Positions 44,986 through 56,504 are shown, counted from the first letter of the stretch. The stretch is 64,000 nucleotides of DNA from Orientallactaga sibirica (GCA_036365145.1 JAEOAD010000034.1:17761501-17825500); one strand, 5' to 3'. The notes: generated by a model not told the origin, from the letters alone. A program made the numbers and translations.

Positions 44986-46196
44986 TTCTGCCTCTGGCCC
45001 CCAATATATTTAGCTCCTGGACCCCAATAGATTCATAACTATCACACATTGTAAATTGTACTCAGTCCAATTTTAAAGGTTCTCACAGTCTTGATCAACT
45101 TAAGATAGTGAGTCCTGTAAAATCAAACAAGTTAAATACTTTCAACATGTAAAGGCACAGAGTAAACATTTTAACTATATAAGGAATAGCAAGGAGAGAC
45201 TAGAACAATGCAAACTCAACCATCATCAGCCGTCATCAAACTTCTGTAGTTCAAGTTCAATATAACCAGAGACTGACAGTCTCCAGGTTTTCCAATTCCA
45301 GCCCCTCCAGCTGAGCAGAGTTGCCAGGGAAAACTTTCATCCCATGCCAACATTGCACTCCATGGTACCCCTTTTGTACAGTCCTGGTATATCCAAAACA
45401 TCTTCAGGTCTCCATACAAACCACGGTCCATCTTCCAAAGGCTCTTGTAGTTTATTCCTGAGGATCTTCATGCCCTGCCTCATGGCTCATCTCAGCAGCG
45501 GCTACTGGAACCGTGTGCAATTCATGACCACTCCATGCATTTTTCATGCTTCCAAAGCTAATACCAGGCATGCAGGACACAGCCATATTCTTAATCCAGG
45601 GACAAAATAAATCATAGCCTTGAAAAGCATGTTCCTTCTCCAGTCAACACTCTTTTCCAAAAGTTTGCATTTCTAACAATCTTTCCTCAGGCATCCTCTC
45701 CATTGTTTTAATGTAAAAGCAGTGAGGCCACCTTCCTTCCTCCTTCCTTAAGATTGCTAATGTGTTTGACAATAGCAGCTCCACTAACCTAAAACCAGTC
45801 TCATTGCCTCTACTTTTAACTTGTTTGAGGTTTTCCAACTTAAAATCTTAAAATCTCAGTCCAATATCTTTAGCCAAGCACATCAGTCCATTACAAATTT
45901 AACCCTTGATCCAACTTTCTGGGCCTGGATAGCAGAACGTAGCCATCCTTTATGCCAGTAGCCCAGTTCCAACAAAGTCCTCTGCAGTCTTTCCTTCCCC
46001 TTAGAAAGCTCATAAGCCAAGCCTCGAAGTTCAATACAGTCTGCACTTAGCATTCTCAAACTCTCATCAGAATAGTCCATAAAACTTGGCTTACCACTCC
46101 AGAAGGCATCTTCAGTTGCAAGCACCAAGTCCATGCCCATTCCTCCAAAACAACGGTTCCAAAAGACGAATATCCACATGGTCAGGTTCATCTCAC

Positions 46197-46215
46197 CCCA
46201 CACTCCTCGGTACCA
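46197..46215 (-). other. primer-binding site (tRNA-Leu-like)
   Basis: Minus strand TGGTACCGAGGAGTGTGGG, six bases inside the 5' LTR end. Resembles the complement of a tRNA-Leu 3' end, with one or two inserted/changed bases. ERVL and MaLR are known to use tRNA-Leu. Confidence 0.7.
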
Positions 46216-46221
46216 CTTTAC

Positions 46222-46604
46222 TGTAGCAGACAGCTTCAGGTCTGCTGAGATGAACTTCCAGACCAGGCACAGTTATGGAGGAAGGGATATTATTTATTGA
46301 AGCTTACAGATCCAGGGGAAGTTCCATAAAGGCAGGAGAAGCAGCCTGCTTTCATAGGGCCAAGCAGAGAGAGAAAAAGCCAACCAGCCACCACAGCACA
46401 CAGAGCAAAACTATAGCCAAAAGGTCACACAGCACACTTCAGGAACTCCTGCTAGGCACATTTGCATATCTTTATAATGGAATCTCAAACCCACACCTTA
46501 AGACCAGCCACCAGTGACATTGCCTCTAGCAAGGTGATTACAGATGCAAACTATAACTAATAAAACACTGAATATATTGGGGGACATATATTCAAACTAC
46601 CACA
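46222..46604 (-). repeat. right LTR (5' LTR in element orientation) of MaLR-type element 1
   Basis: 383 bp, the same length as its partner. Carries an ATTTGCAT octamer at 46460-46467. Provides the promoter in element orientation. Confidence 0.95.
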
Positions 46605-47200
46605 CCACCTTATGCCAGTAAGGATAGCAAACATTAAAAATCAAATGAAAATGAATGTTGGTGAGGATGTAGAGAAACCTCATGTAGGGGGGAATGTAGA
46701 TGCTACAACCACTATTGAAGGCAATATGGAGACTCCTAAAAAGGTTGATTATAGAGTTACCAACAGACCTAGTTATTCCCTTACTGAGCATTTGCCCTAA
46801 AAGCTCCATGCCTCCGTTCATAGATATTTGCTCAACCCTGTTTATAGCTGCTCAATTATAATAGCTAAGAACTGGAATCAACCCAGATGTCCATCTTGAG
46901 ACAAATGGATAATCAAGATATAGTATATCTACATGATGGAATTCTACTCAGCAGTTAGAAAAAAATGACATAATGAAATGTGTAGAAAAATCTTTGAACT
47001 TGGAACAGATCATATGCAGCAATCTCACCCGACCACAGAATGACAAGCATCACATGGTCTCACACATCTGCAGCTCCTAACCTGGATCAGCCTGAGATAA
47101 TGATATACCTAATAGGCATCTCGAGGACCAGACAATAGGCAGGGTAGGGCTTGAGGGGCGGGTAAGGGTGGTGGAAAGGAAACACAAAACTGGACCCAAA

Positions 47201-48500
47201 TGGAACTGGTACCATAAAATTGTGTATCTTAAAAGACAGATTAAAAGGTTGAACCCTAATCAGGACCTTAGAGGGAATACCTGAATCAAAAGGCCCTGGA
47301 GAGGGTGGAGATGAACCCTTACCTTAATTTTCTCCTGTTTTTTTCTCTTATTTTCTTTCTATTTTATATTTTCTTTCTTTTTCTTCTTTCTTTTCCCTTG
47401 GCAATGAGCTATAGCTCTCAGTACCAACATGCAGTTAATACCCACAATGAGCTGTTGATCAGAGAGAACTACAAGGTTTGCCAAACAAGACAGACTTCTG
47501 TCAGAGCACTTTATTACTCACCAGAGGTTAATGGTAAGACCCTACTGCCAAAGACATCATATGCTGTCAGTGTGGAACATGGAAAGACCTGGCTGGAATC
47601 TGGAAGAGAGTCAGTCTGCAGACAGCCCATCTAGTGCTAGAAGGTGCTATATGAGCTAATGGGGGAAAGTGGCCAACATCTGTCCAAGCAACTCGAGGTC
47701 TAAGCTACTCAGAAGCAAACAACTTGATGTGATGCTCACACAAATGCAATAGTGTCACACAGCCATGGTGGGTAACCAACTTCTCTTGGGTTGACTAACA
47801 GATCTACTCAGTGGAAAGGAAACAATATCTGGAACTGAAAAACAAGTCAGAATCATATCCAGATAATGAGCTCATTCTCCAACATCAAGCTCCCACCGAT
47901 CTTGGGCTACAAGTGGGTGCACCCATTAAATGCTCTCTAAACTAACATTTATTATCTCTTTTAACCTGTGCTGATTTCACTCTCTATTGGAGAATCTGCT
48001 TCTCTTGGTCAGATGGAAACAGCACCTGAGGAGAGAAACAGCCCATCACACTTCACCAGGGCCCCAGCTGAAACCATAGAGGAATTAGGGAAATGAGCAA
48101 GCATGTTGCTTTCTCAGTGATCCTGATATCAGCACATGGGTGAAGGAGAGAGACACTGTGGACATTCAACTCCTACCAAACCAGAGATGCAAAGATCCAG
48201 AGGCTCCTAAGAGCCCATTACTGAAGTAGACCTAAAATGAAACCAACATGCCTCAGGGAAATTCACAGAAGAGAGGGGCAGAAAGATTGTTAGAGCCACA
48301 AGTTGGGACATTATGCACAGAGACATTGGCTCTTCCCCATAACTGATGGCTACCCCTACAATTCATGACCCACAATGCCCATGGGGATAACCAGCATCCC
48401 CATTGAGAAGGGTCCCTTTGGGGGGGGGGCAGAGATGAGGGTAAGGATGGTACCCACATGTGCTATTTACATAATATGTCCATGACTAATAAAAAAAAAA
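47201..48500 (+). mobile_element. L1 3'UTR with A-tail (sense)
   Basis: About 1.3 kb from GGTACCATAAAATTGTGTAT through a polypyrimidine tract (47330-47400), AATGAGCTGTTGATCAGAGA, TTAATGGTAAGACCCTACTG, to AATAAAAAAAAAA at 48489-48500. The same unit recurs at 13.8, 19.1, 34.7 and 51.4 kb, defining the dominant L1 3'UTR here. Frames within it are not coding. Confidence 0.85.
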
Positions 48501-49242
48501 CTCATCCTAGATTGCCACTCAGCCTTTTTCTTACACGCACGTGTGTGTGTGTGTGTGCGCGCGCACGTGTGTGTGCTTGCTTGCCTGCCTTCATCTCAAC
48601 CTTGCTCTATACTTTTAGGTAATTAGGCTTTGGTTTGATAAATCAAGTTCATATTACCCAAGCCACTTTTTTTTTCTATTTTCTCTTAAGATGGTGTAAG
48701 ATACTGGTGTGCTTTTCATTCATGTCTTCCATGAACAGAAACTGAAAATGTCACTCTGTTTAGTGGTGTGTGCATGTGTGTGCAAGGGTGTGTGTGTGTG
48801 TGTATACACATTTACTTATTTTCTTGTGCCCCATGGTATTAGGAGCACCTTAGGAGTTGTCCTACCCTTTCCTTATCCTCAAAGGTGGCCTACATAATAA
48901 TGAACTATTGAGTATTCAGCTTTTTTCCAACCTTGGCAATATGGACAATGAGGTTCTCCTGTAGTCAGCCATGAATCCTTGTGGGACCCCTGCTCTCTTT
49001 TATACCCCTCACACTCCTAGCATGTCAGGTAATTTTTTTTTCTATTATTCCTCATCTTCAGTGCTTCAAAATAGGACATTCTACCTATCATGTCTGTTTC
49101 TCGCTCTTCTAAACAAACAGGCATAACTTTTTTTTTCAACAGAACACTATGCCTTTGTTTTTCCTCCCTTTATTTCCCATTATCTCCTGTAACTTTGCAC
49201 ACAAGGCTGTTGCATCATTCTTGTGTACATTGATATGTCCAT
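48501..49242. other. unassigned sequence with TG repeats
   Basis: Interrupted (TG)n/(CG)n at 48537-48575 and (TG)n at 48766-48803; otherwise nothing recognised. Confidence 0.6.
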
Positions 49243-49259
49243 AAGATAGCGCCAAAGTC

Positions 49260-49413
49260 ACCAGGTGTGGTGGTGCATGCCTTTAATCTCAGCAGTTGGG
49301 AGGTAGAAGTAGGAGGATTGCTGAGAGTTCAAGGCCACCCTGAGAATACAGAGTGAATTCCAGGTCAGCCTGAGCTAGAGTGAGACCCTACCTCTAAATC
49401 AAAAACAAAACAA
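49260..49413 (+). mobile_element. B1 SINE, full-length
   Basis: 17-bp target duplication with one mismatch: AAGATAGCGCCAAAGTC (49243-49259) and AAGATAGCACCAAAGTC (49414-49430). CCAGGTGTGGTGGTGCATGC start, AGCTAGAGTGAGACCCTACC end, A-rich tail. Confidence 0.96.
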
Positions 49414-49430
49414 AAGATAGCACCAAAGTC

Positions 49431-49555
49431 CTCATTGGAGATGACAATTACTTTAGACGTCATTTTGTTATTTTCCCTTTAGAATATCTAACAATGTTAA
49501 TCCAACTAACACAGCTGATGACAAAATTTCAGCCATGTGTGCTATGAAAGGGCTC
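49431..49555. other. unassigned spacer
   Basis: Short AT-rich sequence, nothing recognised. Confidence 0.5.
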
Positions 49556-50757
49556 ATAAAAAACTGGCAGAGAGATTATGCCAGATAGCCCTGTTCTCCC
49601 CTTCCTCCAAGTTCCCTGGACCCAGTTCCCCTGTTCTTGGTTTGGGGTTGCCTGGACCCTGTGAGCTTTCTGAAAAAGTAGGCCCCTTGTTCTGCCTTCC
49701 TGACTGAAGTGCCCTGGGTCCCCAACTCCCAGATGCCCTGCTCCACAGAGTGCACAGGAAGAGTGAGTTTCCTGAGCTCCAGTTCCTTCCCCACCTCCCA
49801 GTTCCCTTGTCCGGTACCCCTGTTGCCACCTTGGGTGACCTGGTCCCTGATTGTGTGTTGGGCATTGCTAAAAACAGTCTGGGGCTGTGAGGAAGCTGGC
49901 CTGAACTGTTGGACATGGCCTAAGACCTTGGGCTGTGGGGGTTTCAGCTGGCCTTATCATGGGGTACCCACTCTGGTGATGGTGACTGGCCTTCAATACC
50001 CTTGGGCAAGGTTATAGTGTGCCCTGTCATCGCCCAGAGTGGGCAGAAATGGCAAGGCCCTCCCCTTCTTGATCCAAAAAACATCTGACCATTCCATAAG
50101 TCAGGCTTCCCCCACAGTTCCTGACCTTGTGGCTAGCTGCCCAAGAGACCCTTATGTGGCTGAAGTCACCTAGCTTTTCCTGCCATTTCTGTTATCTCCC
50201 TTACAGCTCCTCCCTCGCAACTCTGAAGTCATGTAGCTTTTCCCGCTACTATCGCCCTTCCACTTTTGCCTTTCAACCAATTAGATAGCAACCCATAAAC
50301 TATGTATCCAATCGCTATATAGTCTGTATGTGCCTTCTCAACCTTTCTCAAGTGTTTACAAACCTACTCCCCTGTTGAATCAAGAGATCATGCTATCCAT
50401 CAGACTGCCTCCCAGGTGATTCCTTGCCTGTCACACTCACCTACTCCAGGACCCTGCTTCCCCCAAACTCTCCTGGCCCTGGGATGTCGATGGCCTACAA
50501 CCCCTGGGGACAGTGAGGACCCAAACTTGTGCACTGTGGAAACAGGCCTTTTGCTTGGGTTTCCTGATTGACTGGCCCTGGATACCCCTATTTCCCTGAG
50601 GCAGATGGTACACAGGCCACTGTAGAATCTGGCCTCTAGTCTCAGGCTCTCCAGCTTCCTTTCTCCTGATTCCCCTTGTACTGAAGAGTACCTGTAAGTG
50701 GAATGAGTAGGCCTGAGCTTCCAGTTCCCCACCTCCCAGTTCCCCAGGTACCTTTTT
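49556..50757. mobile_element. GC-richer block, possible ERV/LTR-derived sequence
   Basis: Sharply GC-richer than its flanks. At 50277-50330 it has a promoter-like layout: AACCAATTAG (CCAAT box), ATCCAATCGC, CTATATAGTC (TATA-like). CTTCCAGTTCCCCACCTCCC at 50717 echoes CTCCAGTTCCTTCCCCACCT at 49779, and CAGTTCCCC/AGTTCCCT words recur, suggesting internal tandem-like repeats. Open frames up to 120 codons exist on both strands but show no domain. The LTR identity is inference. Confidence 0.4.
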
Positions 50758-50814
50758 TTAATAGGTTTAGAAAATAAAGTTTGTTGGGATTGTTAAAATT
50801 GTGATGAAACTAAC

Positions 50815-52605
50815 CTAAATAAAATGTGAAAACACATTCAGGTTGGGGTGACATGAAGGATAGACTCACCTTATTTAGATCCTGTGACATCAATATGGAA
50901 ATTCCTGAAAAAGATAAACCTAGAGCCACCAACAGACCCAGTTATTCCCTTACTGGGCATTTACCCTCAATGTTCCATGCTTCACTACAGACATATTTGC
51001 ACAATCATGTTTATAGCTGCTCAATTCATAATAGCTAAGAACTGGAATCAACCCAGATGCCCATCAATGGAAGAATGGATAATCAAGACATAGTATTTCT
51101 ATATGATGGAAATGTTCTCAGCAGTTAGAAGAAATGATACAATCAAATGTGTAGAAAAATGGTCAAACTTGAAACAGATCATAATCAGCAAACTAACACA
51201 GTCACAGAAAGATAAACACTGCATGGTTTCATTTATCTGTAGTTCCTAAGCTGGACCAGCTTGAGTTGATGACATACCTGATAAGCAACTTAAGAACCAG
51301 ACAATATGGATGAAAGCGTTTGGGGGGAGGGAAAGAGGAGTTTGGGGAAAAAAATAAACACAAAACTAAATTCAAAATTAGCAGGAGCCAAAGAAACATT
51401 ATCCTTGGAGATAGACTAAGAGACATAACCCTCAACTGAGTAAGGTGGGGAGCACCTGAAAAGAAGGGCCCTGGAGAGGGTGGGATGAACTCTAAGATTA
51501 TTTTTTTCCCTCAGGCCTATAACTCCCATTACCAGAAATTGGTTGCTATCCACAACAAGCTGTTGATCAGAGAGACCTACAAAACCCCAAAACAAGACAT
51601 GTTTCTGACAAAGCACTTGATTACCTGTCTGAGGCAAAATCTAAGACACTATTGCTGAAGACACAGAGCACAGAAAGAACTGGCTGGAATCTACAAGGGA
51701 GCCAGTTCCCAGACACCCCATTTAGTGCTAGAAAATGCTATATAAGCTACTGGGGAAAAGTGGGTAACAAAGGGTTGAGCAACCAGAGGTCTAAGCTACT
51801 CAGAAGCAAACACCTTAACATGTTGTATACACCAGTGCAATAATGGCACACAGCATTGGTGGTTAACAAATAGCTTTCTGATTGGCTAAGAGATCTGCTC
51901 AGTATAAAGGAACCCGTATCTGGAGTTGGGAACCAGATCAGAATCCTATGGAGACAAAGATTATGCTCTCCAGTGTCAAGCTCTCACTAGCCTTTGAATA
52001 AAAGAGGGGTCCTATATATCAAATTATTCCTAAAGAAATAATGCTTATTCCATTTAAACTGTGCTGGCTTCCTTCTCCACTGGAGAACATGTTCTTCCTT
52101 TTCAGAAGGTAGTGAGACCCAAAGAGATAAACGACCCATCACATTTCAGCTAGGGCACTGCTGAAACCACAGAGGAATTGGGGAGAAGTGTATGAGTGCT
52201 ACTTCCATGCTGAACTTAATAATATGTGCCAGAGAGAAGGAGCAAGACCCTGAAGATAGTCAACACCTACCAAACAGAGATCCAGAGGCTCCTAAAAGTT
52301 CATCACTAAATTAGACTTAAAACTTGCCCACAATGACTCAGGAAATTCTGCGGAAGAGGGGGCAGAAAGATTGTAAGAGCCACAGGTTGAGACATCATGT
52401 CCAGAGGCATTCCCTTTCTCAAAAAACAACTGACTGCTGCTCCCACAACACATAACCCACAACCCCACAGGGAATATCTGAAACTCCACTGAGGATGGTA
52501 CCCAGGAGAATGGGGGCAGGGATCAGAGTAAAGAGGGGATCAACACATGATGTATTCATACAAAATATGTTGTTAATAATATTAATAATAATAAAAGAAA
52601 AAGTA
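50815..52605 (+). mobile_element. 5'-truncated L1: ORF2 C-terminus plus 3'UTR
   Basis: ACCCAGTTATTCCCTTACTG, AATAGCTAAGAACTGGAATC, CAACCCAGATGCCCATCAAT, then GGGCCCTGGAGAGGGTGGGA and the 3'UTR (AACAAGCTGTTGATCAGAGA). It ends in AATAATAATAAAAGAAAAAG. Parallel to 46.65-48.5 kb but more diverged, so a separate insertion. Confidence 0.85.
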
Positions 52606-52858
52606 AGAATTTGCTGGTGAAGAAAAGTGTTTGCTATTGATATATTTCAGAAATGGTAAAAAGGACCTAAAGTTTAAACATGAACACTATCCATTATCCA
52701 AGATTATCCCAGTAGTCTGGTAATGTTTTTCAGCCTTCTCCCCTATGACTTACTCTTCTCAATTTCAAATCCAAAGCCTTAAACCAATGGAGAAACACCA
52801 AATTTATAATAGAGACTAGATCTTGTCAGTTTGGCTTTTATTTACTTTAATTCCATTT
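52606..52858. other. unassigned sequence
   Basis: Nothing recognised between the L1 tail and the next SINE. Confidence 0.5.
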
Positions 52859-52867
52859 TATAAAATT

Positions 52868-53079
52868 ATTTGGTTAGTTTAAATTTTATTTATTTATTTG
52901 CATATGTGTATATTAGTATGGACACACCAGGACCTTTTAGCACTGTAAATAAACACCAGACTTATGCACAACTTTGTGTGTGTTTTTGTGTCTTGTTTTA
53001 TGTGGTACTGAGAAATTCAACCCAGGCTTGCAGGCTTTGCACCCAAGTACCTTTAACCACTAAGCCATCTCCCCAGCTC
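52868..53079 (-). mobile_element. tRNA-derived SINE, subfamily A (antisense, diverged)
   Basis: 9-bp duplication TATAAAATT at 52859-52867 and 53080-53088. The GA tract is degenerate; the head ends CATCTCCCCAGCTC. Confidence 0.85.
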
Positions 53080-53088
53080 TATAAAATT

Positions 53089-53299
53089 GTGGTTTCTATA
53101 TATGTTTAATTTACATACATTTTATTCTCTGATGGATTTTTATGATAATCAGGTATATTTTGTTAAGAATTTCATCTGTATATAGCTTCTTTTTTGGTCA
53201 TAAGCCTGACCAAAGCACATGTTTGCTATATCCATCAATTGCCCCTAAATGTGAAATGGTACCAAATGGTAAGTTTTTCATTTAATAATTTATTTATTT
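53089..53299. other. unassigned spacer
   Basis: AT-rich, nothing recognised. Confidence 0.5.
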
Positions 53300-53422
53300 A
53301 CTCATTTTGGTTTTTCAAGGTCAGCCTCACTCTATGTTAGGCTGATCAGAAACTCACTGTGATCCTCCTACCTTGGCTTCCTGACTGCTGGGATGAAAGT
53401 TGTGTATCACCATACCTAGACT
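53300..53422 (-). mobile_element. B1 SINE (antisense)
   Basis: TTTTTCAAGGTCAGCCTCAC, CTGATCAGAAACTCACTGTG, ATCCTCCTACCTTGGCTTCC, GACTGCTGGGATGAAAGTTG give reverse B1 order. Confidence 0.8.
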
Positions 53423-54617
53423 CTGTAGAGTAATTTCTGAAGTTTTTTTACACAACAAACAAATGTATTTACAGATTTCGCTGACCCTTTTTACAATCTC
53501 AATTCCAAATTTTATTTATTCTATCAAAGAATTTAATCAGTATAATGTATAATTATTTGGAATCTGTTCTAAGTTTATTTGGCCTTTATCTACCAATACC
53601 GTTGGATGGCAATAAAACCATAAATGTTTCCTTTTGGTATAGTCTTAAGTTTATTATTATGAACTATTCCTTTATCCTTTATAAAACTTTTATCCTTAAA
53701 TTTCCATTTATCTGATATGAAACTTTCATTTTTTCCTATATATATTTTTTCCTTGTATTTTGAGAGAAATTTCTCGAAAGAAGCATAATACTGGTTCTCT
53801 ACTACTTTCTGTTCACCAGGTTGGTTATTTATTCTAGTCTCCTACTCTTCCTTTGATAAATTGCATAAATTTTATTTCTCTGATTTTTTTCTTAAACTCA
53901 GAAAACTATAGAGATTTTTCTATCTGTAAGTTCCATACATAGAGATTTAACAAACTATGGATTAAATGATATAGACATTTAAAAAATTCAGAAAATATTG
54001 TATCAGTGCTGAACATATACAAACCAATTTTTATAGTCACTATGTCTTGGACAGTTCAGAATTACAAAAGTTTTCAAAACATTTATGTTTTATTATGTAT
54101 TATAAATAAACCAGATGTGATCAAGTTTATGGGAGAAGGTACAAATGTTAGGTGTGAATTAGATAGGATTTAAATATAAGTCTTGAGCATTTTCAAGTTT
54201 GGTATTTGTGCAAGGTTGGTAGTGGGTTCTAAAAACAATTTTCCATGGGTTTGAAAGAAATTGTTAATTTTTTTAGCAATAGCTAAGATTATCTGCAGCC
54301 TGATGTATTTATATCCTACTTCTATACAAGACAAAATAAGTTTATTATCCGTCAGTGCATGCATCTCATCATCTGGTAGGAACACTGGAATTTTAATTCT
54401 ACATTAAATTTAAATAAAATTTAAATTTGAAACATAAAATAAAATAAAATTAAAATTAATTCTAGATTACTATCAAAACAAATGTCTTTATGTACATATA
54501 TCATCATTAATTTAGGTAGAATTATGTTATTTTATTTACTCTTCATGATTATCATTATTTTATTTTGTATTCAGTATTCAAATATATTCTCAAATAACTC
54601 ATTAGAAATATTTTTTT
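53423..54617. other. unassigned AT-rich sequence
   Basis: About 1.2 kb very AT-rich; nested AAATTTAAAT-type self-complementary words near 54400-54460. Confidence 0.5.
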
Positions 54618-54762
54618 CTGAGTCAGATGTGGTAGGTCATCCCTATAATCCCAACAGCCAAAGATTGAGGCAGAACTATGAATTTGAGCTAGCCTGGGTT
54701 TTTTTCCATAGTAAAGTCTAAGGCTACCCCAGGAGGTGAAACAAGACCCTATCTCAAAAAGT
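54618..54762 (+). mobile_element. B1 SINE (sense, diverged)
   Basis: TCAGATGTGGTAGGTCATCC, CTATAATCCCAACAGCCAAA, GAATTTGAGCTAGCCTGGGT, AACAAGACCCTATCTCAAAA. Confidence 0.75.
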
Positions 54763-55766
54763 ATAATGAAATTTTGCTGATAATTTTCTAATTTCTTGTC
54801 TACCTGAAAATGTTATTATTTATCTCTAACCTTCAATTTCAATTTAGCTGGACAAATAGTCACTTATTTTCTAGGAGTATTATAGTCACAATGCAAAGTA
54901 TTGTATGATGCAAAGGGGCACTTTTTTTTTTTTTTTTTTGCCTATCTTACCTGAATATATTTGTTCCTGTGTTTCTGAGTCTGTCTTTTCCACCTTGTAC
55001 CTTACTGATGTTATGGGAGCATTGGTTTTCAAGGAATTTGATACTGTGGTAAAGTTAGGAGACAAGGGCTGAGAGGGGAGTAATACATTTGAAATTATAA
55101 TGGAGTGGCAGAATGGGGTAAAGGAGTGGGAGAGCTGTAAATGTGATATTTTATTTGCCAACCTGAAAGGAAATTTTAGTACAAGTACTGCTCATGAAAA
55201 AAATTCCACATGATCACTATTAATTCAATAATTAGCTGAGGTCTGCCTGCTGTATCACCTTATATCATTTTGGCTGAATATCTCAAGCAGATGCTTCTGA
55301 AGCTGATAGGTGGAGACCCTAGCTAGGCACACCCCAGCATCTGGACTGTGAGTCCTTTCGTGAGGTAGACCTGGAGGCTCATTTTTTTTTGTGGCAATAC
55401 ATTCCAGAGTATTTTTACAGATTTATCTTCAATCACCAAATCTGATTTGATTCTATTGATGCTGCTATTCCTCTATCTCTTCTGTGGTTTCCTTTATTAA
55501 TCCCATGATATCCCATTGTGACAATTGTAATACTCTTTCTTTTAAACATTCTCTTGGTTATGCTCTATGGAAGCACCTTGCTCCTATTTGAGTAAGGGAA
55601 TTCTGTTTATTACAAATTTACTTTCTGCTTTATCAACTCTTTTGAAATTTTTCATTCATTGTGTTATTTTTCACTTATTTGTAAGCAGTGTCTGTAAGTT
55701 TATGTGTGCAGCCAAGTTTAACCTTAGATTTATCTAAATTTTTTCATGTGTAAAATATTCTACTGA
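54763..55766. other. unassigned sequence with T17 run
   Basis: Homopolymer T at 54922-54939; otherwise nothing recognised. An antisense 91-codon frame (54886-55161) has no domain. Confidence 0.5.
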
Positions 55767-56130
55767 TTTTTTTTTTTCCATTGCTGATTCTAGGAAGGTC
55801 TGGAAATGAGTGGGGAATAGGAGTAGGTAAAGGGTTTTCCTCTCTGACTTCCCTATGCTTTCTGTCATTCGGGTTTTGTCTTGTCTCCCAAGTGTTGATG
55901 GCAAGTCTCACCACAACTTCTTGTCCTTGAAGTGCAAATGCTTGATATGCCCATCCTTCAGCTCCATGTAAATCCCCTTGCCATTGAGTGCTTGGCATTC
56001 ACAGCCAAAGATAAGACATAACCATGGTGCTGCCCCTTTGCCAGCCCTAGTGCTCATCCCTGCAGCAATTCTCCAAAGAATCTGCTTTCTAGGTCAGAGC
56101 TCACCTCCTCTCACCCTGCATGTCAACTAT
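55767..56130 (-). pseudogene. possible processed pseudogene or retro-insert (unidentified)
   Basis: GC-richer than its flanks, with a T11 run at 55767-55778 that would be an A-tail on the minus strand. One minus frame (about 55900-56020) reads a charged stretch LNGKGIYMELKDGHIKHLHF before a stop; another frame is open for 84 codons (55744-55998). I do not recognise a parent gene and see no clear target duplication, so the call is tentative. It could equally be an old LTR. Confidence 0.3.
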
Positions 56131-56202
56131 AACCTAAGTAGTTAACTAATCACCTGTTTGGTGACACTGTAGGTGTTAGTGGTATTTGGTAAAGAAAAAA
56201 AA

Positions 56203-56430
56203 TGGGGTCTGGACAGATGGTTGAGTATATAAGTCACTTGCCTGCAAAGCCTGACAATCCTAGCTCAATATCCCATTTCCCATGTAAAAGCAGACACACA
56301 AAGTGGAGCATGCATCTGGAATTAATTTGCATCATCTAGTAGCTCTGGTATGCTTATTTTCTCTCTCTCTCTTCTCTCCCTGTCTCTCTTCTCTCTGTCT
56401 CTCTCTGCTTGCAAATAAAGTAAATAAAAT
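56203..56430 (+). mobile_element. tRNA-derived SINE, subfamily A (sense, diverged)
   Basis: GGGTCTGGACAGATGGTTGA head, TGCCTGCAAAGCCTGACAAT, CT tract, GCAAATAAAGTAAATAAAAT tail. Confidence 0.85.
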
Positions 56431-56489
56431 ATATTGTAAAGTAATGGAATAAATTCCAAACACAATGATTACTAAAGTCACGGCTTATT

Positions 56490-56504
56490 TTTATTTTTAT
56501 TTTT

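Larger units (their letters stand above)
44598..46609 (-). mobile_element. complete non-autonomous MaLR-type LTR retrotransposon 1
   Basis: Two 383-bp LTRs (44603-44985, 46222-46604) flank 1,236 bp of internal sequence. The 5-bp target duplication CCACC lies at 44598-44602 and 46605-46609. In minus-strand orientation, the sequence just inside the 5' LTR (plus 46197-46215) reads TGGTACCGAGGAGTGTGGG, close to the tRNA-Leu complement used by ERVL/MaLR. A purine-rich GGGGGCCAGAGGCAGAA (plus 44986-45002) abuts the 3' LTR as the polypurine tract. No gag/pol-like frame is present, so it must have been mobilised in trans. It sits inside an L1 ORF2. Confidence 0.94.
41791..47200 (+). pseudogene. L1 ORF2 remnant (5'-truncated), interrupted three times
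   Basis: Sense L1 ORF2 beginning in the region between endonuclease and RT. 42247-42867 stays open for 206 codons and shows RT N-terminal landmarks: LNNLEEKDKFLDTYHLPNLN, KSPGQECFLAEFYHTF (SPGPDG-like), [41 protein letters not shown] frameshift follows. The FADD catalytic block is deleted between GIQIGND and [18 protein letters not shown]. Insertions: B1 at 43.34 kb, SINE at 43.63 kb, MaLR element at 44.60-46.61 kb. ORF2 resumes at 46610 (CTTATGCCAGTAAGGATAGC) and runs to the 3'UTR. Non-functional. Confidence 0.9.

Noticed and set aside
46197..46221. Reading element 1 on the plus strand with TGTAG as the LTR start
   Set aside because: PBS, polypurine tract, AATAAA position and the TGTGGT-type start all make sense only on the minus strand.
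9012..46609. Regularly spaced direct repeats as a CRISPR-like array
   Set aside because: Repeats are dispersed SINE/LTR/L1 copies without regular spacing or unique spacers; eukaryotic context.
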